Positions 17,490 to 28,127 of a DNA stretch of 64,000 nucleotides are shown here, in pieces. The stretch spans positions 1 to 64,000 of the forward strand of contig NZ_RRYH01000010.1 in assembly GCF_004010155.1 (NCBI RefSeq), written 5' to 3'. Position 1 is the first letter of the stretch, and each line of letters opens with the position of its first letter. Both the position numbers and the translations under genes were made by a program. The notes under the pieces are model-generated. The model was not told the origin of the DNA and did no database searches. It worked only from the letters and a program-made list of their open reading frames with translations. This DNA is from Solirhodobacter olei. GTDB lineage: Bacteria > Pseudomonadota > Alphaproteobacteria > Rhodobacterales > Rhodobacteraceae.

Positions 17490-18668
17490 TCACTTGTATA
17501 GACAGTCGCGAAGCTGGATCAGCCCGCGGCGCATCTCGTCTCTCGGGGCGACCATTGCGACGCGAATGTAGCCCCGCCCCGGATTGCCCCCCTCGACCTC
17601 GCGGCCGAGATAGGCCCCCGGCAGCACCCTGACCCCGGTCTGACGCCAGAGCTTCAGGGCCGCCTGTTCCCCATCTTCCACCGGCAGCCAGAGGAAAAAG
17701 CCCCCCTCCGGCGCCTGGTAGGCCTGAAGACCGCCGAAGACCTCGTCGGCGATCCGGTATTTTTCCTGGTAGAGCGCGCGGTTCTCCACCACATGCGCCT
17801 CGTCGGACCAGACCCGCTCCGCCACCCGCTGCAACGGCAGCGGCAGCGGCGCTCCGGCATAGGCCCGAAGCTGCCGGATCCGCGCCATGCCGCGCGGGCC
17901 GCCGGCCACGAAGCCCGAGCGCAGCCCCGGCAGGTTCGACCGCTTGGAAAGCGAGTGGAACACATAGACGCGCTCCGGATTCGCGCCGATCTCGGCCGCG
18001 ACCTCAAGCGCGCCGGTCGGCGGCGCATCGCGGTAGATCTCGGAATAGCATTCATCGGCGAAGATGATGAAATCGTGCTTTTCCGCCAGCCCGATCAGCT
18101 CGGCGAGGTATTCCTTCGAGGCCACGGCCCCCTGCGGGTTCGAGGGCGAGCAGAGATAGGCCACCGCCACCCGGTCCAGCACCTCGGCAGGCAGCCCGGC
18201 ATAATCCGGCAGGAACCCGGTCGCCGCCGTCGCGGGCACGAAGACCGGCTCGGCATCGATCGCGATCGCGGCCACGGCGTAGACCTGGTAGAACGGGTTC
18301 GGCACGAGGACGAGCGGCCGCCGCCCGGCCTTCGCTTCCGGGCAGAGCGCGATGAGCGCGCCGAAAAGGCCCTCGCGCGTGCCGTTCAGCGCCATGATGC
18401 CCTCGGCCGGAACATCGGCCCCGAAGCGCCGCTTCACCCAGGCCGAGATCGCCGCCAGCAGCTCCGGCGTGCCGTCGTTTGGCGGGTACTTGCCGAAGCC
18501 ACCAAGGTTCGCCGCCAGGACCTCGCCCACGAAGCCCGGCGGGGCATGCTGCGGCTCGCCGATCGTCATCGCAATAGCCGGCCCGCCCGGCTCGTGATGA
18601 TCGAGCAGGCTCCGCAGACGCGGAAACGCGTATTCTGGCAGGTTCGAAAACCGCTCTGGAAAGTTCAT
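17490..18668 (-). CDS. Class I/II aminotransferase (DapC-like)
   Basis: A 392-residue PLP enzyme of fold type I. The PLP lysine is in [14 protein letters not shown] (near 230-243), and the substrate-carboxylate arginine region GYIRVAM is near the end. It resembles the aminotransferase often called succinyldiaminopimelate transaminase in Alphaproteobacteria, but the substrate is not certain. It is the first gene of an aminotransferase-ftsK-lolA operon, ending 15 nt before ftsK. The leader contains a tandem GTGTCGCCCC-type 10-bp repeat around 18690-18709. Confidence 0.85.
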   Translation of the reverse strand: MNFPERFSNLPEYAFPRLRSLLDHHEPGGPAIAMTIGEPQHAPPGFVGEVLAANLGGFGKYPPNDGTPELLAAISAWVKRRFGADVPAEGIMALNGTREGLFGALIALCPEAKAGRRPLVLVPNPFYQVYAVAAIAIDAEPVFVPATAATGFLPDYAGLPAEVLDRVAVAYLCSPSNPQGAVASKEYLAELIGLAEKHDFIIFADECYSEIYRDAPPTGALEVAAEIGANPERVYVFHSLSKRSNLPGLRSGFVAGGPRGMARIRQLRAYAGAPLPLPLQRVAERVWSDEAHVVENRALYQEKYRIADEVFGGLQAYQAPEGGFFLWLPVEDGEQAALKLWRQTGVRVLPGAYLGREVEGGNPGRGYIRVAMVAPRDEMRRGLIQLRDCLYK

Positions 18669-18764
18669 ATCTGCCTCAAACCGGGATCGTGTCGCCCCGT
18701 GTCGCCCGAACGATACCGTCCGATCCGGCCCGCGTCCAGAAAGGGCTTTGCCTTCCGCCGCTTG

Positions 18765-20123
18765 TCAGGCGAAATTGTGGCTTTTCCGCCGGATACCCAG
18801 CGCAGCCTCGGCCGCAAGCCCCGTCCGCAGCAGGCTCTCCTCGCCCATCGGCGCCCCCATGAGCATGATCCCGGTCGAGGGGATTCCCGTCGGCAGGGTC
18901 AGCGCGGGAAGCCCCATGAGGTTCGCCACGCGCGTGTTGCGCAGCGTCAGCAGGTTCTCCGTCGTATAATGCTCCGCGTCCGTCAGAAGCCGGGCGGCCT
19001 TTGGCGGCAGGATCGCGCAGCTCGGCGCCAGGACGGCATCATATCCCGCCACCCGCGTGGCCCAGATGCGGCGCAGCGCGCGCAGCCGCCGCCACGCGGC
19101 GATGTGATCGGCGGCAGAGACGCTTGCGCCCCCTTCGAACCGCTCACGGATACGGTCGAACATCTTCTCCGGTGCCGCCCGGATCACGTCCCGCCAGATC
19201 GCCCAGGCCTCCGGCCCGAAGGTCGCCCCGGCAAACCCCATCGCCTCGTCGAGCTCCGGCACCGCGACCCTCTCGATCACCGCGCCCGCCTCGGCAAAGG
19301 CAGCGAGGGCCCGTTCGAACCCCTGCCGCGGCGCCTCGCGCAGATCGTCCAGCACCACGTTCTCCAGCACCATCAACCGCGCGCCCTTCAGGCTCGCACC
19401 CCCCAGATCGGCCGGCTTTGTGCCCTCCAGCACGGCCAGCAGCAGCCCCGCATCCTCGACCGAGCGGCAGAGCGGCCCGACCGTGTCGAAACTCTCCACC
19501 AGCGGCACGACACCGGCCGAGGAGACCCGGCCATGCGTCGTCTTCAGCCCGACGAGATCGTTCCAGGCCGAGGGCACCCGCACCGATCCCCCGGTGTCCG
19601 ACCCGATCCCCGCCGGCGCCAGCCCGAAGGCCACCGAGGCCGCGGCGCCCGAGGAAGATCCCCCCGGCACCGCCTCGGCATCGTTCACGCAGGGCGGCGT
19701 CGCGGTCACGGGGTTGAGGCCGAGGCCGGAGAAGGCGAGCTCCGACATGTGCGTCTTGCCAAGACAGACCAGACCCGCCGCCGTGGCATTGCGAAGCACC
19801 TCCGCATCCGTCCCCGGCACCCGGCCCGCGAGCAGCGCCGAGCCCGCCTCCGTCGCGACGCCGGCGGTGTCGAAAAGGTCCTTCCAGCTGACCGGCACGC
19901 CGTCCAGAAGCCCGCGCCGCAGCCCGGCCTTCGCGCGCTCCGCCGCTGCGCTGGCCTCGGCCAGCGCCCGGTCCTCGGTCAGGCGGGCATAGATTCGGTC
20001 GCCCAGATCATGGGAACGGATCGCCTGCAGATAGGCCTCGGTCAGCGCCACAGGGTCGATCGCCCCGGCACCGATCCCGCGCCCCAGATCCGCCGCCGTC
20101 ATCCACAGCCAATCCGCCGACAT
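18765..20123 (-). CDS. Amidase (amidase-signature family)
   Basis: A 452-residue hydrolase of the GatA/amidase family. The Ser-cisSer-Lys triad is present: Lys in GVPVSWKDLFD, cis-Ser in PGGSSSGAAAS and the nucleophile in GSDTGGSVRVP. It is not GatA, since there are no gatB or gatC neighbours and the C-terminus is short. The start MSADWLWMTAADLG at 20123 has GGGAGG upstream. The substrate is unknown; it could be an amide, a carbamate or a ureido compound. Confidence 0.88.
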   Translation of the reverse strand: MSADWLWMTAADLGRGIGAGAIDPVALTEAYLQAIRSHDLGDRIYARLTEDRALAEASAAAERAKAGLRRGLLDGVPVSWKDLFDTAGVATEAGSALLAGRVPGTDAEVLRNATAAGLVCLGKTHMSELAFSGLGLNPVTATPPCVNDAEAVPGGSSSGAAASVAFGLAPAGIGSDTGGSVRVPSAWNDLVGLKTTHGRVSSAGVVPLVESFDTVGPLCRSVEDAGLLLAVLEGTKPADLGGASLKGARLMVLENVVLDDLREAPRQGFERALAAFAEAGAVIERVAVPELDEAMGFAGATFGPEAWAIWRDVIRAAPEKMFDRIRERFEGGASVSAADHIAAWRRLRALRRIWATRVAGYDAVLAPSCAILPPKAARLLTDAEHYTTENLLTLRNTRVANLMGLPALTLPTGIPSTGIMLMGAPMGEESLLRTGLAAEAALGIRRKSHNFA

Positions 20124-20204
20124 GCCCGCCTCCCGTTTCCGCCTGCCCCCTCTGCCTAAAGCGCAATCGCGGTAGGGGGAATAGGAGAAAAGCCACCGCC
20201 CCTT

Positions 20205-20315
20205 CGGCCCGAAACAGCGGGGCGCGAGCCCCGCCGGGCCAGCGCCCGTCCGCCCCCCCAAGGGCGGGCGCTTCTGCCCCTCCTCTCCGCGCAGGGTGCG
20301 CATTCATTGCGCACC
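20205..20315 (+). repeat. Composite three-hairpin repeat, copy B
   Basis: Same order as copy A. The outer stem GGCCCG/CGGGCC encloses inner stem CGGGGC/GCCCCG with a GCGA loop (20205-20240). A GCCCG...GGGCGGGC hairpin ends at 20269. The terminal unit GGTGCGCA-TTCAT-TGCGCACC spans 20295-20315. It lies between divergent genes, so it is not simply a terminator. Confidence 0.8.
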
Positions 20316-20349
20316 GGCCCTCCGACACCCCCCTGCCCAAACCGACGCA

Positions 20350-20377
20350 TGGACAATCCCGCGCAACTGCCCATATT
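20350..20377 (+). promoter_or_regulatory. Promoter positioned for a leaderless ubiH-like transcript
   Basis: TGGACA (20350-20355), 16 nt, CATATT (20372-20377), then 7 nt to the ATG at 20385. The predicted start point coincides with the ATG, which would explain the lack of any ribosome-binding site there. Confidence 0.45.
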
Positions 20378-20384
20378 GCCCCCC

Positions 20385-21611
20385 ATGACAACGGACTGCG
20401 ACGTGATCATCCTCGGCGGCGGCCTCAACGGCCCGCCCCTCGCCCTGGCCCTCGCCCAGGCCGGGCTCTCCGTCACGGTCATCGACGCCCTGCCCCAGGC
20501 GATCCGCGCCGACGACGCCTTCGACGGCCGCGCCTACGCGCTGGCGCTCGCCTCGCAGCGCCTTCTTGCCGCCGTGGGCGTCTGGCCCGCCGTCGCCGCC
20601 AAGGCCCAGCCCATCCTCGGCGTCCGCGCCTCCGACGGGCGGGTGGGCGAAGGGCCCTCGCCCTTCTTCCTCGACTTCGCAAATGGCGAGCTGGAGGAAG
20701 GCCCGATGGGCTTCATGCTGGAGGACCGCCACCTGCGGCAGGCCTTCCTCGCCGCGATGGGGACGACCCCGGGCATCACCCAGATCTCCGGCGATACCGT
20801 GGTCGCGCAGGAGACCGGCCCCGGCGGCATCACCGTGACGCTCGCCTCCGGCCGGACCCTTTCCGCCCGGCTCCTCGCCGGCTGTGACGGCCGCGCCTCC
20901 GGCACTGCGCGGCGCGCCGGCATCTCGCGCAGCGGCTGGGGCTACGGCCAGACCGCGCTGGTCTGCGCCATCGCGCATGAGAAACCGCACGAGGGCATCG
21001 CCCAGCAGTTCTTCACCCCCGCTGGCCCCCTCGCCATCCTGCCGCTGACCGGCAACCGCTCCGCCATCGTCTGGTCGGAGCGGGAGGAAACGGCGAGGGC
21101 GATCCAGGCGCTCGACGACGAGGGCTACCTCGCCGCGCTCCGCGAGCGGGTCGGCGACTACCTCGGCACGCTGCGCCTCGAGGGTAAGCGCTTCACCTAC
21201 CCGCTGAACCTGACGCTGGCCAACAGTTTCGTGGCCGAGCGCGTCGCGCTCGTGGGCGACGCGGCGCATGGCGTCCACCCGATCGCCGGGCAGGGGCTGA
21301 ACCTCGGGCTGCGCGACGTAGGGGCCCTGGCAGAGGTCGTCATCGAGGCCCAGCGCATCGGCGAGGATATCGGCGCGCTCGACGTGCTGGAGCGCTACCA
21401 GCGCTGGCGGCGGTTCGACTCGACGGCGCTGGCACTCGGGATGGATACGGTCAACCGGCTGTTCTCGAACGACAACCCGCTGCTGCGCGCCGCGCGGGAC
21501 ATCGGCATGGGAACGGTTAATGCCTTCCCGGGCCTGCGCCGCCGCTTCATCCGGGAGGCCGCCGGCCTGACCGGGGACCTCCCCAAGCTCCTGCAAGGCC
21601 GCGCGATCTGA
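20385..21611 (+). CDS. UbiH/UbiF/VisC-type FAD-dependent hydroxylase
   Basis: A 408-residue flavoprotein monooxygenase of the ubiquinone-hydroxylase family. The dinucleotide motif is GGGLNGPPLALALAQAG (near 9-25), and the FAD ribityl motif is VGDAAHGVHPIAGQGLNLGL (near 285-304). These enzymes hydroxylate the ubiquinone ring. Which position this one modifies cannot be read from sequence. Neither the ATG at 20385 nor one at 20349 has a Shine-Dalgarno. The first is chosen because it begins just before the FAD motif and sits at the predicted transcription start. Confidence 0.87.
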   Translation: MTTDCDVIILGGGLNGPPLALALAQAGLSVTVIDALPQAIRADDAFDGRAYALALASQRLLAAVGVWPAVAAKAQPILGVRASDGRVGEGPSPFFLDFANGELEEGPMGFMLEDRHLRQAFLAAMGTTPGITQISGDTVVAQETGPGGITVTLASGRTLSARLLAGCDGRASGTARRAGISRSGWGYGQTALVCAIAHEKPHEGIAQQFFTPAGPLAILPLTGNRSAIVWSEREETARAIQALDDEGYLAALRERVGDYLGTLRLEGKRFTYPLNLTLANSFVAERVALVGDAAHGVHPIAGQGLNLGLRDVGALAEVVIEAQRIGEDIGALDVLERYQRWRRFDSTALALGMDTVNRLFSNDNPLLRAARDIGMGTVNAFPGLRRRFIREAAGLTGDLPKLLQGRAI

Positions 21612-21622
21612 CACCCCTCCCC

Positions 21623-21727
21623 CGGCCCGAAACAGCGTCGCGCAGCGACGCCGGGCCTGCGCCCGTCCGCTCCGAAGGGCGGGCACCGGCTCTCCTCCCC
21701 ACGTAGGGTGCGCATTCATTGCGCACC
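21623..21727 (+). repeat. Composite three-hairpin repeat, copy C
   Basis: The outer stem GGCCCG/CGGGCC encloses inner stem CGTCGC/GCGACG with a GCA loop. The second hairpin ends at 21684, and the terminal unit GGTGCGCA-TTCAT-TGCGCACC spans 21707-21727 with GTAG before it. It lies between convergent stops (21611 and 21742). The inner stem differs from copies A and B on both sides in a pairing-preserving way. Confidence 0.8.
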
Positions 21728-21741
21728 AAACCGCCCCCGCG

Positions 21742-22449
21742 TCACATGCCCAGCCGGTCCGCCAGCTCCCCCATCCCCGAGACGACGAAATCCCAATCCT
21801 CATCCGGCACCAGGTCCGTCACCTGCCCCGGCCCATGCTCCTCGGGCCGCAAGACAAACGCCGTCCGCATCCCGCACCCGCGCGCCGCCGCCAGGTCCCC
21901 GTTATGCGCCGCCACCATCAGCACGTCGGCACAATCGAGCCCCAGGGTCTCCGCCGCGCCGAGATAGACCTCCGGCGCCGGCTTGTAGGCCCGCGCCACC
22001 TCCGCCCCGAGGATCGCGTCCCAGGGCAGCCCCGCGCGCCGCGCCATGTTCACCATCATCCCGATGTTCCCGTTCGAGAGCGGCGCCACGATCATCCCAG
22101 TCTTCATCCGGGCGATCCCCGCCACCGCATCAGGCCAGGGATCGAGCCGGTGCCAGGCCTGGTTCAGGTCCTCCAGCTCCGCATCCGCGAACGCTCCGGG
22201 CGAGAGGCCGAACTCCACGAGGCTCGCCTCCAGGTTTTCCCGATGCAGCACGTCGAGCCGCACGAAGCCGCGCCTTCCGGAACCGATCTCCGCCATCGCC
22301 GGCCCGTAGCGCCGCCGCCAGGCATCGGCGAAGGCGAAGGCATCGACCCCCTGCACGCCGTGGCGGGCCAGGAAGGCGGCCACATCCCGCGCCACGCCGG
22401 AACGCCAGTCGACCACTGTCCCGAACACATCGAAAATCGCAGCCTTCAT
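21742..22449 (-). CDS. Haloacid dehalogenase, type II
   Basis: A 235-residue HAD-superfamily hydrolase resembling L-2-haloacid dehalogenase. The nucleophile Asp is in FDVFGTVVDW (near residue 7), SNGNIGM carries motif II, and KPAPEVYL and AHNGDLAAARG supply motifs III and IV. Type II enzymes displace halide from 2-haloalkanoic acids, but many homologues act on other substrates. Upstream lies a phased CGGT array, starting 49 bp before the ATG. Confidence 0.85.
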   Translation of the reverse strand: MKAAIFDVFGTVVDWRSGVARDVAAFLARHGVQGVDAFAFADAWRRRYGPAMAEIGSGRRGFVRLDVLHRENLEASLVEFGLSPGAFADAELEDLNQAWHRLDPWPDAVAGIARMKTGMIVAPLSNGNIGMMVNMARRAGLPWDAILGAEVARAYKPAPEVYLGAAETLGLDCADVLMVAAHNGDLAAARGCGMRTAFVLRPEEHGPGQVTDLVPDEDWDFVVSGMGELADRLGM

Positions 22450-22497
22450 CCCGGCTCCCTCTCCCGTTCCCGGCGTGGAGCTTAACGCCTGCAACGT

Positions 22498-22557
22498 CGG
22501 TAGGATACGGTGGCCATGCGGTGCGGTTACGGTGCGATTGCGGTATGGTTTAACGGT
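22498..22557. repeat. Phased CGGT array 1
   Basis: CGGT occurs at 22498, 22508, 22519, 22530, 22541 and 22554 (steps 10, 11, 11, 11, 13), with one extra copy at 22524. The same spacing occurs at 61429-61475. It sits between the arsR stop and the haloacid dehalogenase start. No function is known to me. Confidence 0.7.
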
Positions 22558-22600
22558 TGAACCAGTTTGGCCCCACCGAAGGTCCCGCGGACCACCCCCG

Positions 22601-22665
22601 GCCCCCTTCTTCTGTCCGCAAATATCGTCCGGGAGCGCGAGGGGCAGACAGCCCCTCGCCCCCGG
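22601..22665 (+). repeat. Second repeat family (CAAATA core), copy 1
   Basis: TTCTTCTGTCCGCAAATATC is followed by a GC-rich hairpin with arms GCGAGGGGC and GCCCCTCGC (22637-22659). Related copies lie at 30329, 37138 and 56918. It is downstream of arsR. Confidence 0.6.
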
Positions 22666-22691
22666 CACCTCCGCCTCACGGGCGAAAGGGT

Positions 22692-23036
22692 TCAGTCACA
22701 GAATTCGGTGTAAAGCGTGCCGATCACCCGCCGCGTCCGCTCGCCCTTCAACGAATATGTGATCGAGCGGCCATCGCGGCGGAATTCAACAAGGTCGTCG
22801 TCCCGCAGCCGCGCCAGCTGCTTCGAGACGGCCGATTGCGGCAGGTCGAGGAAGGCCTCCAGCTCGCCCACAGTCAGCGGCCCTTCGGCGAGCTTGCACA
22901 GGATCACCAGCCGCGCCGGATGCGACAGCGCCTTGAGGAAATCCGTGGTCCGCTGCGCATTTGCCAGCATGTGGCTGGCGGTGTGAGGCGGGGCGACCGG
23001 TGCCGTGGTCTCGCCCTGGAATTCGGTCAGGCTCAT
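22692..23036 (-). CDS. ArsR/SmtB-family transcriptional regulator
   Basis: A 114-residue winged-helix repressor. The DNA-binding region FLKALSHPARLVILCKLAEG and VGELEAFLDLPQSAVSKQLARLRDDDLV spans about residues 33-84. No cysteine pair of the ArsR CVC type is present (only C46 and C113 are seen), so arsenite or metal sensing through that site is unlikely. It has a strong AAGGAGGA ribosome-binding site. It follows the MFS transporter gene in the same direction and may regulate it. Confidence 0.88.
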   Translation of the reverse strand: MSLTEFQGETTAPVAPPHTASHMLANAQRTTDFLKALSHPARLVILCKLAEGPLTVGELEAFLDLPQSAVSKQLARLRDDDLVEFRRDGRSITYSLKGERTRRVIGTLYTEFCD

Positions 23037-23135
23037 ACAGTCCTCCTTCCGATGACAGGGACCGATGGCTCCGCTCTAATCTTTTCTCGCGCTTGCAGCA
23101 ACATAACAAACGTTAATGGCCGGCTGCCGTCCGGC

Positions 23136-24533
23136 TCAGACCGCCAGGCGGGTGAGGCTGAGAAGCGCCGCCACCCCGGCGAACCCTGCCCCCAGCGCCA
23201 GCGCCAGGTCGGTGCCGACCATGCCCATCCGGCCCAGAAGAAGCGCCACCAGCGCCGCGCCGATCGACTGGCCGGTAAGCCGTGCGGTGCCCAGCATTCC
23301 GTTGGCCGCGCCGCTGCGCGCCTTGGGGGCAGACCCGATCAGGATGCGGTTGTTTGGCGCCTGGAACATGCCGAAGCCAAAGCCGCAGACCGCCATCCGC
23401 CAGGCGATGTCCCATTGCACCGGATGGCTCGGCAGCATCGCCAGCAGCGTCAGCCCGATGCAGAGCGCCACCAGCCCGATCCCGCCCAGGATCGCCGGCG
23501 AATGCCGGTCGGCCAGCCAGCCAGCCACCGGCGCCGTCACGGCAAGCACAAGCGGCCAGGGCATCATCAGGATCCCCACCATCTCCGGCGGATAGCCCGC
23601 GACGGTCTGGAAGGCGAAGGGCAGCGACACGAAGGCCAGCATCTGCGCCGTGAACGCGGCGGTTGAGGCGAAGATGGACAGGCTGAAGATCGGCCGTGAG
23701 ATCAGGTCGAGCGGCAGCATCGGCCGGGCCGAGCGGCGCGAGCGATGGACCAGCGCCCAGCCGGCCAGCACCATGCCCAGCGCCTGCGGCAGAAGCTCCG
23801 CCAGGCCAATCTCGTGGCCGAGCGAGTCGATTGTGGTGATCAGAAGCCCGATCGCCGCGGCGGAACAGATCGCGCTCAGCCAGTCGAACGGATGATCCGT
23901 CCGGTCGCTCTCCGGCAGGTTCTTCCAGCCAAGCGCGATGGTCAGAAGCCCCAGAGGAATGTTCAGCGCGAAAAGCCAGCGCCAGCTCGCCACCGACAGG
24001 ATCACCCCGGCGATCACCGGCCCGGCGGTTGCGGCAGAGGCGACGACAAGGCCGTTGATCCCGATCGCCACGCCGAATTTCGCCTGCGGCACCGTGTAGC
24101 GCAGCACGGCCGCGTTCACCGCCATCAGACCCGCCGCGCCGAGCCCCTGCACGATCCGCGCCGCGGTCAGCATGCCGAGCGAGGTCGCTTCCATGCAGAA
24201 GAACGATGACAGGGTGAAGAGTGCGATTCCGGTCAGGTAGACCCGGCGGTAGCCGAACTTCTCGCCCAGCGACGAAAGCGGCAGCAGCACCATGACGATG
24301 GCAAGCTGGTAGCCGTTCACGATCCAGATCGAGGTCGACGCAGGGGCATTGAACTCCTGCGCGATGGTCGGCAGCGCCACGTTGGCGATCGTCCCGTCGA
24401 GCACCGCAAGCGTCAGCCCGACGATGATGGTCGCCCAGGCCAGCGCGCGGCGGGGCATCGGCAGGCCATCCGCTTCCACCGGGCGCCGCCCCTTCCGGGC
24501 CGCTGTTGCATCCTGTTCCACCACGCGATCCAT
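23136..24533 (-). CDS. MFS transporter, DHA2-type multidrug exporter
   Basis: A 465-residue membrane protein, probably with 14 transmembrane helices. The motif LDGTIANVALPTIA (helix 1) and GEKFGYRRVY (loop 2-3) are characteristic of the drug:H+ antiporter family 2. The start MDRVVEQDATAARKG at 24533 has GAGGGAA upstream. It is divergent from the ABC permease operon. Its cargo is not predictable. The ArsR gene lies 99 bp downstream. Confidence 0.88.
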   Translation of the reverse strand: MDRVVEQDATAARKGRRPVEADGLPMPRRALAWATIIVGLTLAVLDGTIANVALPTIAQEFNAPASTSIWIVNGYQLAIVMVLLPLSSLGEKFGYRRVYLTGIALFTLSSFFCMEATSLGMLTAARIVQGLGAAGLMAVNAAVLRYTVPQAKFGVAIGINGLVVASAATAGPVIAGVILSVASWRWLFALNIPLGLLTIALGWKNLPESDRTDHPFDWLSAICSAAAIGLLITTIDSLGHEIGLAELLPQALGMVLAGWALVHRSRRSARPMLPLDLISRPIFSLSIFASTAAFTAQMLAFVSLPFAFQTVAGYPPEMVGILMMPWPLVLAVTAPVAGWLADRHSPAILGGIGLVALCIGLTLLAMLPSHPVQWDIAWRMAVCGFGFGMFQAPNNRILIGSAPKARSGAANGMLGTARLTGQSIGAALVALLLGRMGMVGTDLALALGAGFAGVAALLSLTRLAV

Positions 24534-24684
24534 GCCCGTTCCCTCGTGCAAGCCGGCGGCCCCGGCACCGACGACTCGTGCGCAACATATTCCCGGCCGC
24601 GCCAAGGTCCAGCCCTCTTGCCGGATTTCCGGAGGCGACCTCCGCATCCCTTGGCGCCTGTTGTGCGGGCCCGCGTCCGGAGGC

Positions 24685-24713
24685 TGGACCTGCCGCGCAG
24701 GCCCGCTTAGGCT
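24685..24713 (+). promoter_or_regulatory. Promoter for the ABC-permease/catabolic operon
   Basis: TGGACC (24685-24690), 17 nt, TAGGCT (24708-24713), 22 nt ahead of the first permease ATG. The TAGGnT -10 recurs at other promoters in the window. Confidence 0.45.
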
Positions 24714-24734
24714 CCGCGTCGGAAAGGGGGGCCG

Positions 24735-25682
24735 ATGCTGAGCTTCGTGCTGTCGCGCCTGGGATCGCTTGCGCTCAGCCTGGTCGTCGCCAGCCTGGTG
24801 ATATTTGCCGTCGTGCAGATCATCCCGGGCGACCCCGCGACTTTCATGATGGGGCTGAACGCGACACCGGCGTCGGTGGAGACCCTGCGCAAGGCCCTGG
24901 GGCTGACGGGGTCGCTGCCGGTCCGCTACCTGCATTGGGTGGGCGGCATGCTGAGCGGTGATCTCGGCACCTCCTATACCTACCGCGTCCCGGTCGCGGG
25001 TCTGGTGCTGCAACGGCTTCAGGTCTCGCTGCCACTGACGCTCTTTGCGCTCTTCCTGTCCCTTGCGCTGGCGCTACCGGCCGGGATCCTCGCCGCCGCA
25101 CGGCGGGGGCGCGGGGCGGACCTCACCGTCATGGGCTTCACCCAGCTCGGCATCGCGGTGCCGAACTTCTGGTTCGCCATGCTGCTGGCGCTGCTTTTCG
25201 CGCTGAAGCTGCACTGGCTGCCCGCCGGGGGCTTTCCCGGCTGGAAGGCGGGGGTCCTTCCCGTGCTCCGCTCGCTCACGCTTCCGGCCATCGCGCTTGC
25301 CCTGCCGCAGGCGGCCATCCTCGCGCGGGTGATGCGCTCCTCGCTGATCGACACGCTGGGGCAGGATTTCATCCGCACCGCCCGCGCAAAGGGGCTCTCG
25401 AGCGGGCAGGCCGTGCGCCGCCATGCGGTCAGGAATGCGCTGATCCCGGTCCTGACGATCCTAGGGCTGCAGTTCTCCTTCCTCCTCGCCGGCGGGATCA
25501 TCATCGAGAACGTGTTCTACCTGCCCGGCCTCGGCCGGCTGATCTTCCAGGGCATCACCCAGCGCGACCTGATCGTGGTGCAATCGGTGGTGATGCTTCT
25601 GGTCGCCGCCGTGATCGTGGTGAATTTCGTCGTCGAGATCGCCTATGCGCTGATCGACCCGCGGCTGAGGCGGCAGGCATGA
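24735..25682 (+). CDS. ABC transporter permease, dipeptide/oligopeptide type (DppB-like)
   Basis: A 315-residue inner-membrane protein with six predicted helices. The N-terminal IIPGDPATFMMG and the EAA loop HAVRNALIPVLTILG (near 234-248) are typical of the DppB/GsiC family. It pairs with the next gene to form the translocation pore. AAGGGGGG precedes the ATG. No substrate-binding protein is in this operon; one of the right family lies at 61607. Confidence 0.93.
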   Translation: MLSFVLSRLGSLALSLVVASLVIFAVVQIIPGDPATFMMGLNATPASVETLRKALGLTGSLPVRYLHWVGGMLSGDLGTSYTYRVPVAGLVLQRLQVSLPLTLFALFLSLALALPAGILAAARRGRGADLTVMGFTQLGIAVPNFWFAMLLALLFALKLHWLPAGGFPGWKAGVLPVLRSLTLPAIALALPQAAILARVMRSSLIDTLGQDFIRTARAKGLSSGQAVRRHAVRNALIPVLTILGLQFSFLLAGGIIIENVFYLPGLGRLIFQGITQRDLIVVQSVVMLLVAAVIVVNFVVEIAYALIDPRLRRQA

Positions 25683-25692
25683 GGTCCGGCGC

Positions 25693-26513
25693 ATGAGGGG
25701 AAGGGGACGCGCCACGCTCTGGATCGGCGCCTGCCTCGCCGGGTTCTTCCTGGCGCTGGCAATTCTGTCCTATGTCTGGACGCCCTATCCCTATGCCGCG
25801 ATGGACATCGCGCAGAAATTCCGCCCGCCGGGGCCGCTGCACTGGCTCGGCACCGACCAGTTCGGGCGCGACGTCGCCTCCCAGCTGATGGTCGGCGCCC
25901 GCACGTCGATCGCCGTCGCCGTCGTCGCCGTGGCAATCGGCATGGCCGGGGGCGTGCCGCTCGGCCTCTGGGCTGCCGCCCGCCGCGGCAGCCTGACCGA
26001 CGAGGTGATCCAGCGCGGCGGCGACCTGGTCTTCGCCTTCCCGGCCATCGTCATCGCCATCCTGATCACCTCGGTCTTCGGGCCCTCGGCGCTGAACGCG
26101 ATCCTCGCCATCGGGATCTTCAACATCCCGGTTTTCGCCCGCGTCACCCGGGCCGGCGCGCTGAGCCTCTGGACGCTCGACTACATCCGCGCGGCGCAGG
26201 TGGCGGGCAAGCGCCGGGCCCGGATCTCGGTGGAGCATATCCTGCCGAACGTGGCGAACCTCCTGATCGTGCAGGGCACCATCCAGTTCTCCCTCGGCAT
26301 CCTCGCCGAGGCGGGGCTGAGCTATGTCGGCCTCGGCGCGCAGCCACCCACGCCCTCCTGGGGCAGGATGCTGGCCGACAGCCAGACGATGATGGCCTTC
26401 GCGCCGCAGCTCGCCATCTTCCCCGGCCTCGCCATCGTGCTGACGGTGCTGGGGCTGAACCTGATGGGCGACGGGCTGCGCGACCTCCTCGACCCACGGC
26501 TGAGGCGCCGGTC

Positions 26514-26517
<4 letters not shown>
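25693..26517 (+). CDS. ABC transporter permease, dipeptide/oligopeptide type (DppC-like)
   Basis: A 274-residue second permease. The N-terminal helix and the HWLGTDQFGRDV motif (near 51-62) are diagnostic for DppC/OppC proteins. The EAA segment is EHILPNVANLLIVQGTI. It begins 10 nt after the first permease and overlaps the ATPase gene by four bases, so the three are coupled. Confidence 0.93.

Positions 26518-28101
<1,584 letters not shown>

Positions 28102-28127
<26 letters not shown>

Noticed and set aside
14371-17571. Very long open frame antisense to ftsK (over 1000 codons)
   Set aside because: Same GC-bias effect. The translation is Arg/His/Gln-rich and has no motif, while the opposite strand encodes a full FtsK.
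21742-23036. arsR plus neighbours as an arsenic-resistance operon
   Set aside because: The regulator lacks the CVC metal motif, and no arsenate reductase or ArsB is nearby. The adjacent transporter is a DHA2-type MFS protein.
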